A DNA stretch of 64,000 nt, from NCBI RefSeq assembly GCF_014191505.1, contig NZ_JACHWS010000002.1:496001-560000 (forward strand), written 5' to 3'. The notes beneath the pieces were generated by a model. That model did not search any database and was not told the origin of the DNA. It saw only the letters and a list, made by a program, of their open reading frames with translations. The translations under genes were made by a program, and so were the position numbers. The DNA comes from Hoyosella altamirensis. GTDB lineage: Bacteria > Actinomycetota > Actinomycetes > Mycobacteriales > Mycobacteriaceae. This document shows, in pieces, positions 1 to 9,348 of this stretch (the first letter of the stretch is position 1; the number at the start of each line of letters is the position of its first letter).

Positions 1-67
1 CGTCATCGGCTTGAAGCAGCTCACTCGCACCGCCACCGTGCCACAACCGACGCCTGTCGCTGCTTGA
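1..67 (+). CDS. 3' end of a probable sugar (fructose-type) PTS EII gene, partial
   Basis: An open frame enters from the left edge and stops at TGA 65-67, giving about 21 C-terminal residues (VIGLKQLTRTATVPQPTPVA and a final Ala). Its position 53 bp before ptsH and the soluble Ala/Pro-rich tail fit the end of an EIIC domain, because actinobacterial fruA genes often sit directly before ptsH. The fragment is too short to prove identity; the call rests on context. Confidence 0.4.
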   Translation, partial: VIGLKQLTRTATVPQPTPVAA

Positions 68-120
68 GCCGCACCACCACCCCAATCACTCTCATCAGTA
101 TCAATCTCGAAGGAAAAGCC

Positions 121-393
121 ATGCCAGAACGTTCCGTAGTCGTCGGATCCACCGTCGGACTCCACGCCCGTCCCGCAGCCCTGCTGGTCCAGTCCGCTGC
201 GAGCCAGACAGTTCCCGTATCGATCGCCAAGAAGGACGGCGACTTCGTTGACGCCCGAAGCATCCTCATGGTCATCGGACTCGATGCCCGCGGTGGAGAC
301 GAAGTCGTTCTCCGTGCAGAGGGTGACGGAGCGGATGCCGCACTTGAGGCGGTCGCAGCAGTTGTCGCCGAAAACCACGACTCAGGCAAATAG
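121..393 (+). CDS. ptsH: Phosphocarrier protein HPr
   Basis: HPr passes a phosphoryl group from enzyme I to sugar-specific EII complexes in the cytoplasm. The 90-residue product has the expected family length and the active-site segment GLHARPAA near residues 13-20, whose His accepts phosphate from EI. The regulatory region reads DARSILMVIGL, with Ser at the usual HPr Ser-46 position. An upstream in-frame ATG exists at 64, but the ATG at 121 has an AAGGA about 7 bp ahead and gives a normal HPr N terminus. It is followed after 41 bp by ptsI and preceded by a probable EII gene, so a sugar-PTS operon is likely. Confidence 0.95.
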   Translation: MPERSVVVGSTVGLHARPAALLVQSAASQTVPVSIAKKDGDFVDARSILMVIGLDARGGDEVVLRAEGDGADAALEAVAAVVAENHDSGK

Positions 394-434
394 AACAGCC
401 CCACCCAGAATTCATCAGCGCAGGAGTCACTCCC

Positions 435-2099
435 ATGGGCAACACGATTGCAGGAACACCCGTAAGCACAGGCATCGCGGTCGCACCGATCGCACGCCTT
501 GCCCCTCCTCCGGGTCTCCCAGCGGACAGCGGGCCAGAAGCCGACATCGCTGCCGCGATTGAAAACGCGCAACGCGCACTGAACGCCGTGGCAGACGAAT
601 TGGGTGCTCGAGCCGCCGCCACCAGCGGGCCGGCGTCGGACGTACTGTTCGCCCAGTCGATGATGCCCCGTGACCCCTCGCTGGCCATTCAGATCAAGGC
701 GCAGCTCGAGCAAGGTAAGTCCCTCCCCCACGCGGTGACGGGGGCGTTCGGAGTATTCCGGGCCGCACTCGAAGCCGCGGGGGGTTACCTTGCAGAACGT
801 GCTGCGGATCTCGACGACCTGAACAACCGCACGGTTGCCGAACTTCTCGGGCTTCCGATGCCTGGTATCCCCAATCCGGGTCACCCCTTCATTCTGGTCG
901 CGTCAGACCTCGCCCCGGCTGACACAGCGATGCTGGACACCAAGCAGGTACTCGGCATTATCACCGAACTTGGTGGACCGACGAGCCACACGGCCATCCT
1001 GGCCAAGTCCCTGGGCATCCCTGCGATTGTGGCTTGCTCGGACGCTACCGCCCTCCTCGACGGCACAACCGTGCTGCTTGACGGCGCCTCGGGCAAAATC
1101 CGGATCGAGCCGTCATCCGCAGAAATCGAGGGGGCGAAGGCTCACGCCGAACAACTAGCGCGAGCGCTCGCAAAAAGCTCAGGACCAGGCAAGACAGCGG
1201 ATGGCGTTCCTGTGAAGCTGCTCGTCAACCTTGGAGCGCCGCACGAACTGGACGCGGCAGCGGCAGCTGACAGCGAAGGGGTGGGGCTGCTCCGCACCGA
1301 GTTCCTCTACCTGAGCAAGGTGACAGCTCCGACTGTCGCTGAGCAGACCGAAAGCTACGCGAAAGTCTTTGACGCATTCTCCGGACGGAAAGTCGTCGTC
1401 CGCACGCTAGACGCGGGTGCCGACAAGCCTCTGAAGTTCGTTGACCACGGTCACGAGGAGAACCCCGCCCTCGGTGTTCGTGGGCTGCGTCTGACCAAGC
1501 GGCATCCAGAGATGCTCACCGACCAACTCGCCGCGATCGCTGCGGCGGCTTCGAAAAGTGATGCTGACGTCTGGGTGATGGCACCGATGGTCGCGACGCC
1601 GCGTGAGGCCGCCGAGTTCGCTGCGGCCGCACATGAGCACGGCCTGCGTACAGCGGGCACGATGGTCGAGGTTCCTGCGGCGGCCCTGCGGGCTCACCAG
1701 GTGCTGGAGGGCTGCGACTTCGCCAGTATCGGCACCAACGATCTGGGGCAGTACACGATGGCGGCGGATCGTATGCAGGGTGAACTCGCGGAACTCCTCG
1801 ACCCGTGGCAGCCTGCGCTACTTGAACTAGTCCACCTCACCGCGCAGGCCGGGAAGGACACGGGCAAGCCCGTAGGCGTATGCGGTGAGGCTGCGAGCGA
1901 CCCGCTGCTCGCACTCGTTCTCGTCGGCCTCGGTGTGACCAGCCTGTCGATGGCGCCGAGCAGCATCCCAGCAGTTCGCGTCACACTGGCTGCACACTCG
2001 CAGGCACAGTGCAGCGAACTCGCCAAATTGGCCCTCACCGCAGCGGATGCAGCGGAGGCACGACAACTCGTGTCCGATGCGAGTCAGTCAATCGCCTGA
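435..2099 (+). CDS. ptsI: PTS enzyme I (phosphoenolpyruvate-protein phosphotransferase)
   Basis: Enzyme I autophosphorylates from phosphoenolpyruvate and donates phosphate to HPr. The 554 residues match the family length. The swivelling phospho-His domain is visible at GGPTSHTAILAKSLGIPAIV (about residues 178-197), with the active His in SHT. The C-terminal PEP-binding barrel carries EGVGLLRTEFLY, MVEVPAA, SIGTNDLGQY and VCGEAASDP. The ATG at 435 has AGGAG 8 bp upstream. It lies downstream of ptsH in the same direction and ends at a long hairpin shared with convergent topA. Confidence 0.96.
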   Translation: MGNTIAGTPVSTGIAVAPIARLAPPPGLPADSGPEADIAAAIENAQRALNAVADELGARAAATSGPASDVLFAQSMMPRDPSLAIQIKAQLEQGKSLPHAVTGAFGVFRAALEAAGGYLAERAADLDDLNNRTVAELLGLPMPGIPNPGHPFILVASDLAPADTAMLDTKQVLGIITELGGPTSHTAILAKSLGIPAIVACSDATALLDGTTVLLDGASGKIRIEPSSAEIEGAKAHAEQLARALAKSSGPGKTADGVPVKLLVNLGAPHELDAAAAADSEGVGLLRTEFLYLSKVTAPTVAEQTESYAKVFDAFSGRKVVVRTLDAGADKPLKFVDHGHEENPALGVRGLRLTKRHPEMLTDQLAAIAAAASKSDADVWVMAPMVATPREAAEFAAAAHEHGLRTAGTMVEVPAAALRAHQVLEGCDFASIGTNDLGQYTMAADRMQGELAELLDPWQPALLELVHLTAQAGKDTGKPVGVCGEAASDPLLALVLVGLGVTSLSMAPSSIPAVRVTLAAHSQAQCSELAKLALTAADAAEARQLVSDASQSIA

Positions 2100-2112
2100 C
2101 CTCGTATACAGA

Positions 2113-2174
2113 ATGCCCGCCTGACGGGAATTGGCGCGGGACTACTTCCGGGCCAATTCCTTACAGGCGGGCAT
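2113..2174. terminator. Bipartite hairpin between convergent ptsI and topA
   Basis: An outer 11-bp perfect stem (2113-2123 with 2164-2174, atgcccgcctg) encloses an inner 9-bp stem (2127-2135 with 2152-2160, ggaattggc). It fills the 88-bp gap between two converging genes. There is no long T-run on either side, which is common for actinobacterial terminators; it could act in both directions. Confidence 0.7.
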
Positions 2175-2187
2175 CTAGTGCGGAACG

Positions 2188-4992
2188 CTAGCTAGACGAT
2201 TTCTTCGCCGTCTTCTTGGCAGCACTCTTCTTCGCCGGCGTCTTCTTCGCGGTTGTCTTCTTGGCCGCTGTCTTCTTCGCAGTGCGTTTCACTGGCCCGC
2301 GGGCGCGGCGGTCAGCCAATAGTTCTGCTCCGCGCTCCACAGTCAGCGTCGCGACCTCATCGCCTTTACGGAGGCTAGCGTTGGTTTCACCGTCTGTGAC
2401 GTACGGGCCAAACCTGCCATCCTTGATGACCATCGGTTTGCCGGTAGCTGGATCATCCCCCACTTCCCGGAGCGGCTCGGTCGCAGCAGCCTGCCGCCCG
2501 CGGCGCTTCGGTTCGGCGTAAATTTTCAGCGCCTCGTCGAGCGTCACAGTGAAAATCTGATCCTCGGTCGCAAGCGACCGCGAATCGCTGCCCTTCTTCA
2601 GATACGGACCGTAGCGGCCATTCTGCGCGGTGATCTCGTCACCGCTTTCGGGGTCCTTGCCCACAACACGAGGCAGCGCCAGCAGTTTGAGCGCGTCTTC
2701 GAGCGTCACCGTGGAAATGTCCATCGACTTCAGCAGCGACCCAGTGCGCGGCTTGGCCTTTTTCGCGTCGCCGTTTTTCTCATCGTCGGGAATGATCTCC
2801 GTGACGTACGGACCGAACCGGCCCTCCTTCGCGACCACTTCATGCCCGGTATCGGGGTCAACGCCGAGGACACGGCCTTCCTGCGGTGTAGAGAAGAGCT
2901 TCTCCGCGATCTCCCTCGTCAGCTCATCAGGCGGGAGATCTTCTGGAAGGTTTGCGCGCTGCGACTCCGCGGCATCTCCCTCGCCAATCGTCCGCTCCAG
3001 ATAGGGGCCGAAACGGCCTACCCGGACGTTAACCGGCCGTCCGTCGGAATCATCGAACAACTTGATCGAGTTGATCTCCCGAGCATCGATGCCTTCGAGG
3101 TTGACGCCAACAAGACGCTTGAGCCCACCGAGCTTGGCAAGAGTCCCTTCAGCACGATCGTCGCTACCGAAGTAGAACGCGGCGAGCCAGTCGGACCGGC
3201 GCTCCCTGCCCTCAGCGATGGCGTCGAGATCGTCTTCCATCGACGCGGTGAAGTTGTAGTCCACAAGACGGCCAAAATGCCGCTCAAGCAGACCCACAAC
3301 CGCGAACGCTACCCAGGAGGGGACGAGCGCGTTGCCCTTCTTGTAGACGTAGCCGCGGTCCTGGATTGTCTTGATGATCGACGCGTACGTTGATGGCCGC
3401 CCAATGCCCTCATCTTCGAGCTTTTTCACTAGCGACGCTTCGGTGTATCGCGACGGCGGCGACGTTGAGTGTCCGTCTGGCCGCAACTCGCTCGCGGTGA
3501 CGGCGTGGCCTTCCGTCAGGCGCGGCAGGCGGCGTTCCTCATCGTCAGCCTGTCCACCTGCTTCTTCGTCGACCGTCTCGACGTACGCACTGAGGAAACC
3601 TGGGAATGTGATCGTCCGGCCAGATGAACTGAGGACGCACTCTTCACCGGTTGCCGCGGTGCCGGTGATACGCAAGCTCAGCGTCGTGCCTTTGGCATCT
3701 GCCATTTGGGACGCGACGGTGCGTTGCCAGATGAGCTCGTAGAGGCGAAACTCGTCGGCTTCAAGCACCCGGTGAAGCTGCCCAGGCGTTTGGAAAGTTT
3801 CCCCCGCAGGCCGGATAGCTTCGTGCGCCTCCTGCGCGTTCTTGACCTTGCGCGTGTACTGGCGGGGTGACGGCGCGACGTACTCCGGCCCGTACAACTC
3901 CCGCGCCTGGTTCCGCGCGGCCTCAATCGCGGAACTCGACAGCGTGGTCGAGTCCGTACGCATGTACGTGATGTAGCCGTTCTCGTACAGGCGCTGCGCG
4001 ATGCGCATCGTTCTGTCTGCGGAGAACCGCAACTTGCGCCCTGCCTCCTGCTGCAGCGTCGACGTCATGAACGGCGCGTAAGGCCTGCGGGTGTAGGGCT
4101 TTTCCTCGGCCGACGTCACTGCCAGCGCCTGCCCCTGCAGCGCTTCAGCAAGCCGCCCAGCGTGGGCCTCATCAAGCACACGGACCGCGCTGTTGGACTT
4201 CAATACGCCGTTAGGCCCGAAATCGCGTCCTGTCGCGACGCGCTCCCCACCAACAGACATGAGCTTCGCGCCGAACGTCTGCGGTGTCACCCCGGAGCCA
4301 GCATCCAGTGTCGCTGCGATGTCCCAGTACTCCGCCGCCGTGAACTCCATTCGCTCACGCTCACGCTGCACGATGATGCGTGTCGCGACCGACTGCACGC
4401 GGCCCGCTGACAGCTTGGGCATCACTTTTTTCCAGAGCACGGGACTGACTTCATAGCCGTACAGCCGGTCGACTATCCGTCGTGTTTCCTGCGCGTCGAC
4501 CAGATCGGAGTCGAGGTCACGCGGGTTTTCTGCGGCAGCCCGGATAGCAGGTTCCGTAATCTCGTGGAACACCATCCGGCGAACCGGGATTTTCGGCTTC
4601 AGCGTCTCCAATAGATGCCACGCGATGGCTTCGCCTTCGCGGTCACCGTCTGTGGCGAGGTAGAGCTCGTCAACATCCTTCAGGAGCCCCTTGAGTTCCG
4701 ACACGGTTGCCTTCTTGTCGGCACTGACGACGTAGAGAGGCTCGAAGTCCTCGTCGACGTTCACACCGAGACGTGCCCACGCTTCGCCCTTGTACTTGGC
4801 GGGCACGTCAGCCGCGCCCTTCGGCAAATCGCGGATGTGCCCGCGAGATGATTCGACCACGTAACCAGATCCGAGGTACGAGGCGATCTTCTTCGCCTTC
4901 GTCGGTGATTCGACGATGACGAGACGCCGGACCACCCGCGAATCCCCCGCGCGTGCCGAACCGTTCGCCGTGCCACTACCGCGTGCTGCCAC
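2188..4992 (-). CDS. topA: DNA topoisomerase I (type IA)
   Basis: It relaxes negatively supercoiled DNA through a 5'-phosphotyrosyl intermediate. The product is 934 residues. An N-terminal Toprim domain begins at RRLVIVESPTKAKKIASYLG (about residue 23) and includes the acidic TDGDREGEAIAWHL segment. The active-site Tyr lies in GYITYMRTDSTT. The C-terminal half has the repeated NGRYGPYLK / EGRFGPYV modules of actinobacterial TopA instead of Cys4 zinc fingers. The last 35 or so residues are a Lys/Ala tail of AKK repeats that probably contacts DNA electrostatically. The GTG start at 4992 gives the usual short basic N-terminal extension. It is transcribed away from the lipoprotein gene. Confidence 0.97.
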   Translation of the reverse strand: MAARGSGTANGSARAGDSRVVRRLVIVESPTKAKKIASYLGSGYVVESSRGHIRDLPKGAADVPAKYKGEAWARLGVNVDEDFEPLYVVSADKKATVSELKGLLKDVDELYLATDGDREGEAIAWHLLETLKPKIPVRRMVFHEITEPAIRAAAENPRDLDSDLVDAQETRRIVDRLYGYEVSPVLWKKVMPKLSAGRVQSVATRIIVQRERERMEFTAAEYWDIAATLDAGSGVTPQTFGAKLMSVGGERVATGRDFGPNGVLKSNSAVRVLDEAHAGRLAEALQGQALAVTSAEEKPYTRRPYAPFMTSTLQQEAGRKLRFSADRTMRIAQRLYENGYITYMRTDSTTLSSSAIEAARNQARELYGPEYVAPSPRQYTRKVKNAQEAHEAIRPAGETFQTPGQLHRVLEADEFRLYELIWQRTVASQMADAKGTTLSLRITGTAATGEECVLSSSGRTITFPGFLSAYVETVDEEAGGQADDEERRLPRLTEGHAVTASELRPDGHSTSPPSRYTEASLVKKLEDEGIGRPSTYASIIKTIQDRGYVYKKGNALVPSWVAFAVVGLLERHFGRLVDYNFTASMEDDLDAIAEGRERRSDWLAAFYFGSDDRAEGTLAKLGGLKRLVGVNLEGIDAREINSIKLFDDSDGRPVNVRVGRFGPYLERTIGEGDAAESQRANLPEDLPPDELTREIAEKLFSTPQEGRVLGVDPDTGHEVVAKEGRFGPYVTEIIPDDEKNGDAKKAKPRTGSLLKSMDISTVTLEDALKLLALPRVVGKDPESGDEITAQNGRYGPYLKKGSDSRSLATEDQIFTVTLDEALKIYAEPKRRGRQAAATEPLREVGDDPATGKPMVIKDGRFGPYVTDGETNASLRKGDEVATLTVERGAELLADRRARGPVKRTAKKTAAKKTTAKKTPAKKSAAKKTAKKSSS

Positions 4993-5169
4993 TTGAAGAC
5001 CGCACCTTCCTCACACCTCGTTCACGAAGCCTGCCAAGCAGACATTCCCATCAGACTGACATATGCGGGGAATGCCATGCGCCCCGCCAGCACAACGATG
5101 TGCCCCGCCCTGTGGTTCCCGCAGTCAGTATGTCCTACCTCAGACTCCACCGCCGAATAGGCCGGTAGC

Positions 5170-5778
5170 CTACTGTTCCGTCGTCAGCACCGCGCATTCG
5201 GGGACACCACCGATAGCCGCATCGAGTTCCGCGGATTCGAACTCCTCTAGGTCGTCGAACGCGGTCGCAATGGGGTTAGGGGCCTCCTCCATGTCCGACA
5301 TGAACTCTGCCATCGCCACCGGGTCATCTGGCTCGATCCCGTCCAACCTGGCCTGGAGTTCCGCCACGTCGTCCGCTGCGCGCTGAGTCGCGTCGGACAT
5401 CGCCTGACTGAAACCTGGCTGCATGTCCGACACAGGCGGGTCGCCCAGTTCGCCGAAGCTAGCTGACGAGCCCTCCAGCACTGCGTGCATATGCGAGAAC
5501 AGATCAAGATAGGCCTCGTGCGCCTCTGCGGGCTCACCGGGGGGCTCAGCGACTAATACGTCGAAGTGCTGGAATGAGTCGTCAAGGGAAATAAAAGGCG
5601 CACAGAACCGCGCGAGCCAATCATCCGTTTCGATAGGAGTCGGTTCCGGTGACTCCGTCGATACAGTCTCGGCTGCGTCCTCATTTCCGCACGCCACCAG
5701 CCCCGCCGTGCCGAACAAGCCAAGAAATGCAGCAAAGACGACACCCAAACACCGCCCCGCTGGCCCGGATATCTTCAT
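5170..5778 (-). CDS. Putative lipoprotein of unknown function
   Basis: The ATG at 5778 gives 202 residues with a basic N terminus, a hydrophobic stretch (CLGVVFAAFLGLFGTAG) and the lipobox LVAC. Export and lipidation at Cys31 are therefore predicted. After that comes an acidic, Thr/Pro/Glu-rich linker and a mostly helical, Asp/Glu-rich domain containing DDSFQHFDVLVA. No enzyme motif is visible and I do not recognise the family. A longer in-frame reading to 6021 would run into the 3' end of the SGNH hydrolase gene, so the lipobox start is preferred. It lies between two other minus-strand genes and looks singly transcribed. Confidence 0.72.
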   Translation of the reverse strand: MKISGPAGRCLGVVFAAFLGLFGTAGLVACGNEDAAETVSTESPEPTPIETDDWLARFCAPFISLDDSFQHFDVLVAEPPGEPAEAHEAYLDLFSHMHAVLEGSSASFGELGDPPVSDMQPGFSQAMSDATQRAADDVAELQARLDGIEPDDPVAMAEFMSDMEEAPNPIATAFDDLEEFESAELDAAIGGVPECAVLTTEQ

Positions 5779-5902
5779 CGCATAAGACCTAACTCGTCGC
5801 GTTGGGCGCCACCTTCCAGCACCCGGCTTGTCTACTTCACGACACCGTAGCGGTAAAGGGGACGCCGCGAGCGGAACTTGCGGCTCAACACCCCAGTGGC
5901 TG

Positions 5903-6832
5903 CTAGCCCGTCCGCATGGAGGTGAGCGCCGATGCCTGAGCGGCATGACCCTCCCTTGTGGGGTGGAACGGAAGCAGTTCCTCGTGGAAATCACCGACTC
6001 GCGTGATCCAGCGCTGGCCAATCGGCTTGCACATGTCCCGGCCGGCCGTGGCGTTCTTCAGAGACCAGAATTCGAGTCCAAGTCTGCCAGCAGCCTCCCG
6101 TTGCGCCCCCTCTATGCGCTGCAAAACATCGTGAGCGTACGCTGCGCGCGGCTGAAAACTGGGGTCTTCAACCCCGTTAACGGGCGCACACACGGACGAA
6201 TCCGGCGGCAAGATGGTCGGGTAACCGACCAGCGCGATCCTCGCATTCGGCGCGGCCCTGCGGATCTCTCCGATCAGATCCCCGCTATCACCCGATGTGA
6301 GTCGGCGCGCCATTTCCGCCCCGGTCACTGCGTCTGCCCGGACAGCCGCGGGGTCAGCCGGGTCGTTGCATCCATTCACGAAATCAATGATGCAGAGGCC
6401 CATAGACCACGCGGCACTGCGTCCCGCGGCCCCGTAAGTTTCGTTGCCACCGAATTGGATCGTCACCAGCTCGGTTCGCGGCCCGAGCGCAGCGCGCGCC
6501 GTGCCGAGTTGTTCCCCGAATGTGTTCGTCCCTCTCCCATCCACAACCGCGCCGGAGCATGCCGCATCAAACCAGTCACCCCCGAGTCCCCACTGTGCAG
6601 CGAACTGTTTGGGCCATGCGTAGGGAAGTTGCGGGCATCCCCCAAACGGGTCGTAGCTCGGGCCAGACGTAAAGCTGTCACCCAAGGACACGTAACGAAC
6701 ATCGGTGGGATTCGATGTCGCCGCTCCAGCGCCTACGGCCACCAGCCCCGCCGTCAGGACGACGGTCGCGCCAACTCGGGACGCGACACGCGAAAAGCTC
6801 CTAGAGACAGGATTATTAGTGAAAATGTTCAT
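5903..6832 (-). CDS. Secreted SGNH/GDSL-family hydrolase
   Basis: A probable exported esterase or lipase of 309 residues. The ATG at 6832 is followed by a signal peptide (hydrophobic core VGATVVLTAGLVAVGAGAA, cleavage expected after that segment). Block I is YVSLGDSFTSGP, with the nucleophilic Ser in GDSF. Block III resembles GxND as FGGNETYGAAG. The C-terminal block PFHPTREGH supplies the catalytic His, which is the order expected for SGNH enzymes. Six or more Cys residues in the mature part suggest disulfides, fitting an extracytoplasmic enzyme. Substrate is unknown. It is divergent from the helicase gene, with about 110 bp between starts. Confidence 0.85.
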   Translation of the reverse strand: MNIFTNNPVSRSFSRVASRVGATVVLTAGLVAVGAGAATSNPTDVRYVSLGDSFTSGPSYDPFGGCPQLPYAWPKQFAAQWGLGGDWFDAACSGAVVDGRGTNTFGEQLGTARAALGPRTELVTIQFGGNETYGAAGRSAAWSMGLCIIDFVNGCNDPADPAAVRADAVTGAEMARRLTSGDSGDLIGEIRRAAPNARIALVGYPTILPPDSSVCAPVNGVEDPSFQPRAAYAHDVLQRIEGAQREAAGRLGLEFWSLKNATAGRDMCKPIGQRWITRVGDFHEELLPFHPTREGHAAQASALTSMRTG

Positions 6833-6945
6833 TACGGCACCGTCCCACATTTTTCCGGGGACGGCGCGCGAACGGAAAGCCCCAGGCAAACCCGCCCACG
6901 TTGGCTATCAGCAGCAGTTCGCCCTTCCACAGAGACACCGCTACC

Positions 6946-9348
6946 GTGGCTCGCGTGAGCGGTACCCCTCCTTGTCCCCCGACGCGGGATTACGGTGAAG
7001 AGCTGATCGAGGCGCTTCAGCCACTCAATGTTTCGGCGATCGGCGGGTCGCCAGCTTTCACAACAGTGATCCCCGCGCGCTCCGCCGAGTATGTGGCGTG
7101 GCCGGAATGGGTTTACGAACCGCTACGTGACGAGCTGGTTTCCAGTGGTGTGGAGCAGCCGTTTAGTCACCAGATCCGGGCCGCCGATCTCGCTCACCGA
7201 GGCACCAACGTCGTCGTCGCGACCGGCACCGCGTCGGGCAAATCCCTGGCATATCAGCTGCCCATACTGACGGCACTGGCCGAGTCGCCTTCGGCTACTG
7301 CTTTGTATCTCTCACCCACCAAGGCGCTCGGCGCCGACCAGCTCAAGAACGCATCACGGCTGACGAACGCGGTGGCAGGCCTAAGCACCGCGCACCCCTA
7401 TCTTTACGACGGCGACACCCCGACCGACATACGCCCCTGGATCCGGAATCACGCGCGCTGGGTCTGCACAAATCCGGACATGCTGCACATCGGGATTCTG
7501 CCGGGCCACGAACGGTGGTCCCGCTTTTTCCGCGGCCTGAAATACGTCGTCATCGATGAATGCCACCACTACCGGGGCGTCTTCGGATCGGGTGTGGCCT
7601 GGGTGATTCGCCGGCTGCGCCGCATTGCCAAAAGGTACGGCGCAACACCGACATTTATTCTCGCCAGCGCGACGAGCGCTAACCCTGGTGCTGCCGCCAC
7701 ACGCCTCGTTGGCGCGCATTGCGTAGAAGTCACTGAAGACGGGTCGCCCCATGGATCACGCACGGTAGCTCTGTGGGAGCCTGGTTATCTTCCCGACAGC
7801 GACGATAAGCCCGAACGGACCCGCCGGTCCGCGACGACCGAAGCTGCCGGGCTCACTGCGGCGCTAGTCCGAGAAGGAGCACGCACTCTGACGTTCGTCC
7901 GCTCGCGTGCAGGCGCGGAGTTCGCTGCGGTGACAGTGCGCAGAATCCTCGAGGAATCCGGTACCGATCTCGCGAACCGAGTGACCGCCTACCGCGCGGG
8001 ATATCTTGCCGAGGATCGTCGCCGAATCGAGTCCGAACTCGCTGAAGGGGCCCTACTCGGGGTCACGACAACGAACGCTCTCGAGTTGGGTGTCGATATT
8101 GCCGGGCTCGATGCCGTCGTGATCGCTGGTTTTCCTGGGACTCGAGCCTCCTTCTGGCAGCAGGCCGGACGAGCGGGACGACGGGGACAAGGCGCAGTGG
8201 TCATTCTGGTTGCGCGCGACGACCCCCTCGACTCCTACCTGATCCACAACCCTGGATCGCTGCTGGGGAAGCCCGTCGAAGCGACGGTCACCAACCCGGA
8301 CAACCCCTACGTGCAGCGGCCGCACCTCCTATGCGCAGCGTCCGAGCATCCGCTCAGCGACGAGGAAGCAGGCCGTGCTGATGTCTCGGCTACTCTCGGC
8401 CAGCTCGTGTCCGAAGGATTGCTCCGCCGTCGGCCCCACGGCTGGTTCATCGCGCCGGGGCTGAACCCTCACGAGGAGGTCAGCATCCGCGGCGGAACCG
8501 CGGGGCAGATAGCGATCGCCGAGAGCACCACGGGCGAGTTGCTGGGGACAGTTGACGCGGGCCGCGCACCGTCAACCGTTCACCCTGGTGCCGTGCACCT
8601 TCACCAGGGGGACACCTACGTTGTCGAAGAACTGGAACTCGAGGAAGGGCTGGCGCTAGTACGGAGAGACGATCCCGGCTGGTCGACCACCTCTCGCTCG
8701 GTGAGCGACATCCGGATCACCGGTATCCGCACACGCGCCGCATACGGTGACATCACGCTGGGGCTCGCTGACGTGGAGGTGACCAGCCAAGTAGTGAGTT
8801 ACCTGCGTCGACTCCCCTCTGGCGAAATCCTCGATACCGTAGAGCTCGACATGCCGCCAAGCACGCTCCACACCGTTGCCGTCATGTGGACCATCAGTCC
8901 GGAGCGCCTGGACGCCGAAATGGTCAGCGAACCGGAAATGCCCGGCTCACTCCACGCCGCGGAACACGCGGCAATCGGACTGCTCCCGCTGGTCGCGACC
9001 GCGGATCGCGGTGACATTGGCGGCGTTTCGACTGCACTTCACGCAGACACAGGACTCCCCACGATCTTCATTTACGATGGGCATCCCGGTGGCGCCGGCA
9101 TCGCCGAGCGCGGACACAGTGCGATCCGTCAGTGGCTTACCGCCACAGTCGACGTGATTGAGCGCTGTTCCTGTTCAGAGGGCTGCCCCGCGTGCGTACA
9201 GTCGCCCAAATGTGGCAACGGCAACGACCCGCTCGATAAGGCAGGCGCTGTCCGCGTGCTGCGCACAGTGCTCACCGACCTCCCAGCAGATCCTGGTCTG
9301 GCCAGCGGGCCCGCACCTTTGCTGGACCAGCACGGGCCGACGCGCTGA
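6946..9348 (+). CDS. DEAD/DEAH-box helicase of the MrfA (YprA/DUF1998) family
   Basis: A large superfamily 2 helicase of about 800 residues, the expected counterpart of mycobacterial Rv3649. Motif I reads ATGTASGKSLAYQLP, motif II DECHHYRG, motif III SAT, and motif VI QAGRAGRRGQGA. The C-terminal DUF1998-type region carries a four-Cys cluster CSCSEGCPACVQSPKCGNG, which in Bacillus MrfA is a metal-binding element needed in mitomycin-damage repair. The frame is open to a TTG at 6901, but the GTG codons at 6946 and 6955 are the more plausible starts; the choice is open. Its 3' end overlaps the converging tad gene by 77 bp. Nucleotide-excision-independent DNA repair is inferred from the family. 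Confidence 0.88.
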   Translation: MARVSGTPPCPPTRDYGEELIEALQPLNVSAIGGSPAFTTVIPARSAEYVAWPEWVYEPLRDELVSSGVEQPFSHQIRAADLAHRGTNVVVATGTASGKSLAYQLPILTALAESPSATALYLSPTKALGADQLKNASRLTNAVAGLSTAHPYLYDGDTPTDIRPWIRNHARWVCTNPDMLHIGILPGHERWSRFFRGLKYVVIDECHHYRGVFGSGVAWVIRRLRRIAKRYGATPTFILASATSANPGAAATRLVGAHCVEVTEDGSPHGSRTVALWEPGYLPDSDDKPERTRRSATTEAAGLTAALVREGARTLTFVRSRAGAEFAAVTVRRILEESGTDLANRVTAYRAGYLAEDRRRIESELAEGALLGVTTTNALELGVDIAGLDAVVIAGFPGTRASFWQQAGRAGRRGQGAVVILVARDDPLDSYLIHNPGSLLGKPVEATVTNPDNPYVQRPHLLCAASEHPLSDEEAGRADVSATLGQLVSEGLLRRRPHGWFIAPGLNPHEEVSIRGGTAGQIAIAESTTGELLGTVDAGRAPSTVHPGAVHLHQGDTYVVEELELEEGLALVRRDDPGWSTTSRSVSDIRITGIRTRAAYGDITLGLADVEVTSQVVSYLRRLPSGEILDTVELDMPPSTLHTVAVMWTISPERLDAEMVSEPEMPGSLHAAEHAAIGLLPLVATADRGDIGGVSTALHADTGLPTIFIYDGHPGGAGIAERGHSAIRQWLTATVDVIERCSCSEGCPACVQSPKCGNGNDPLDKAGAVRVLRTVLTDLPADPGLASGPAPLLDQHGPTR

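Noticed and set aside
5828-6958. Long plus-strand ORF of 376 codons opposite the SGNH hydrolase
   Set aside because: Composition is Arg/Pro-rich and lacks domains, as expected for the shadow of the real minus-strand gene.
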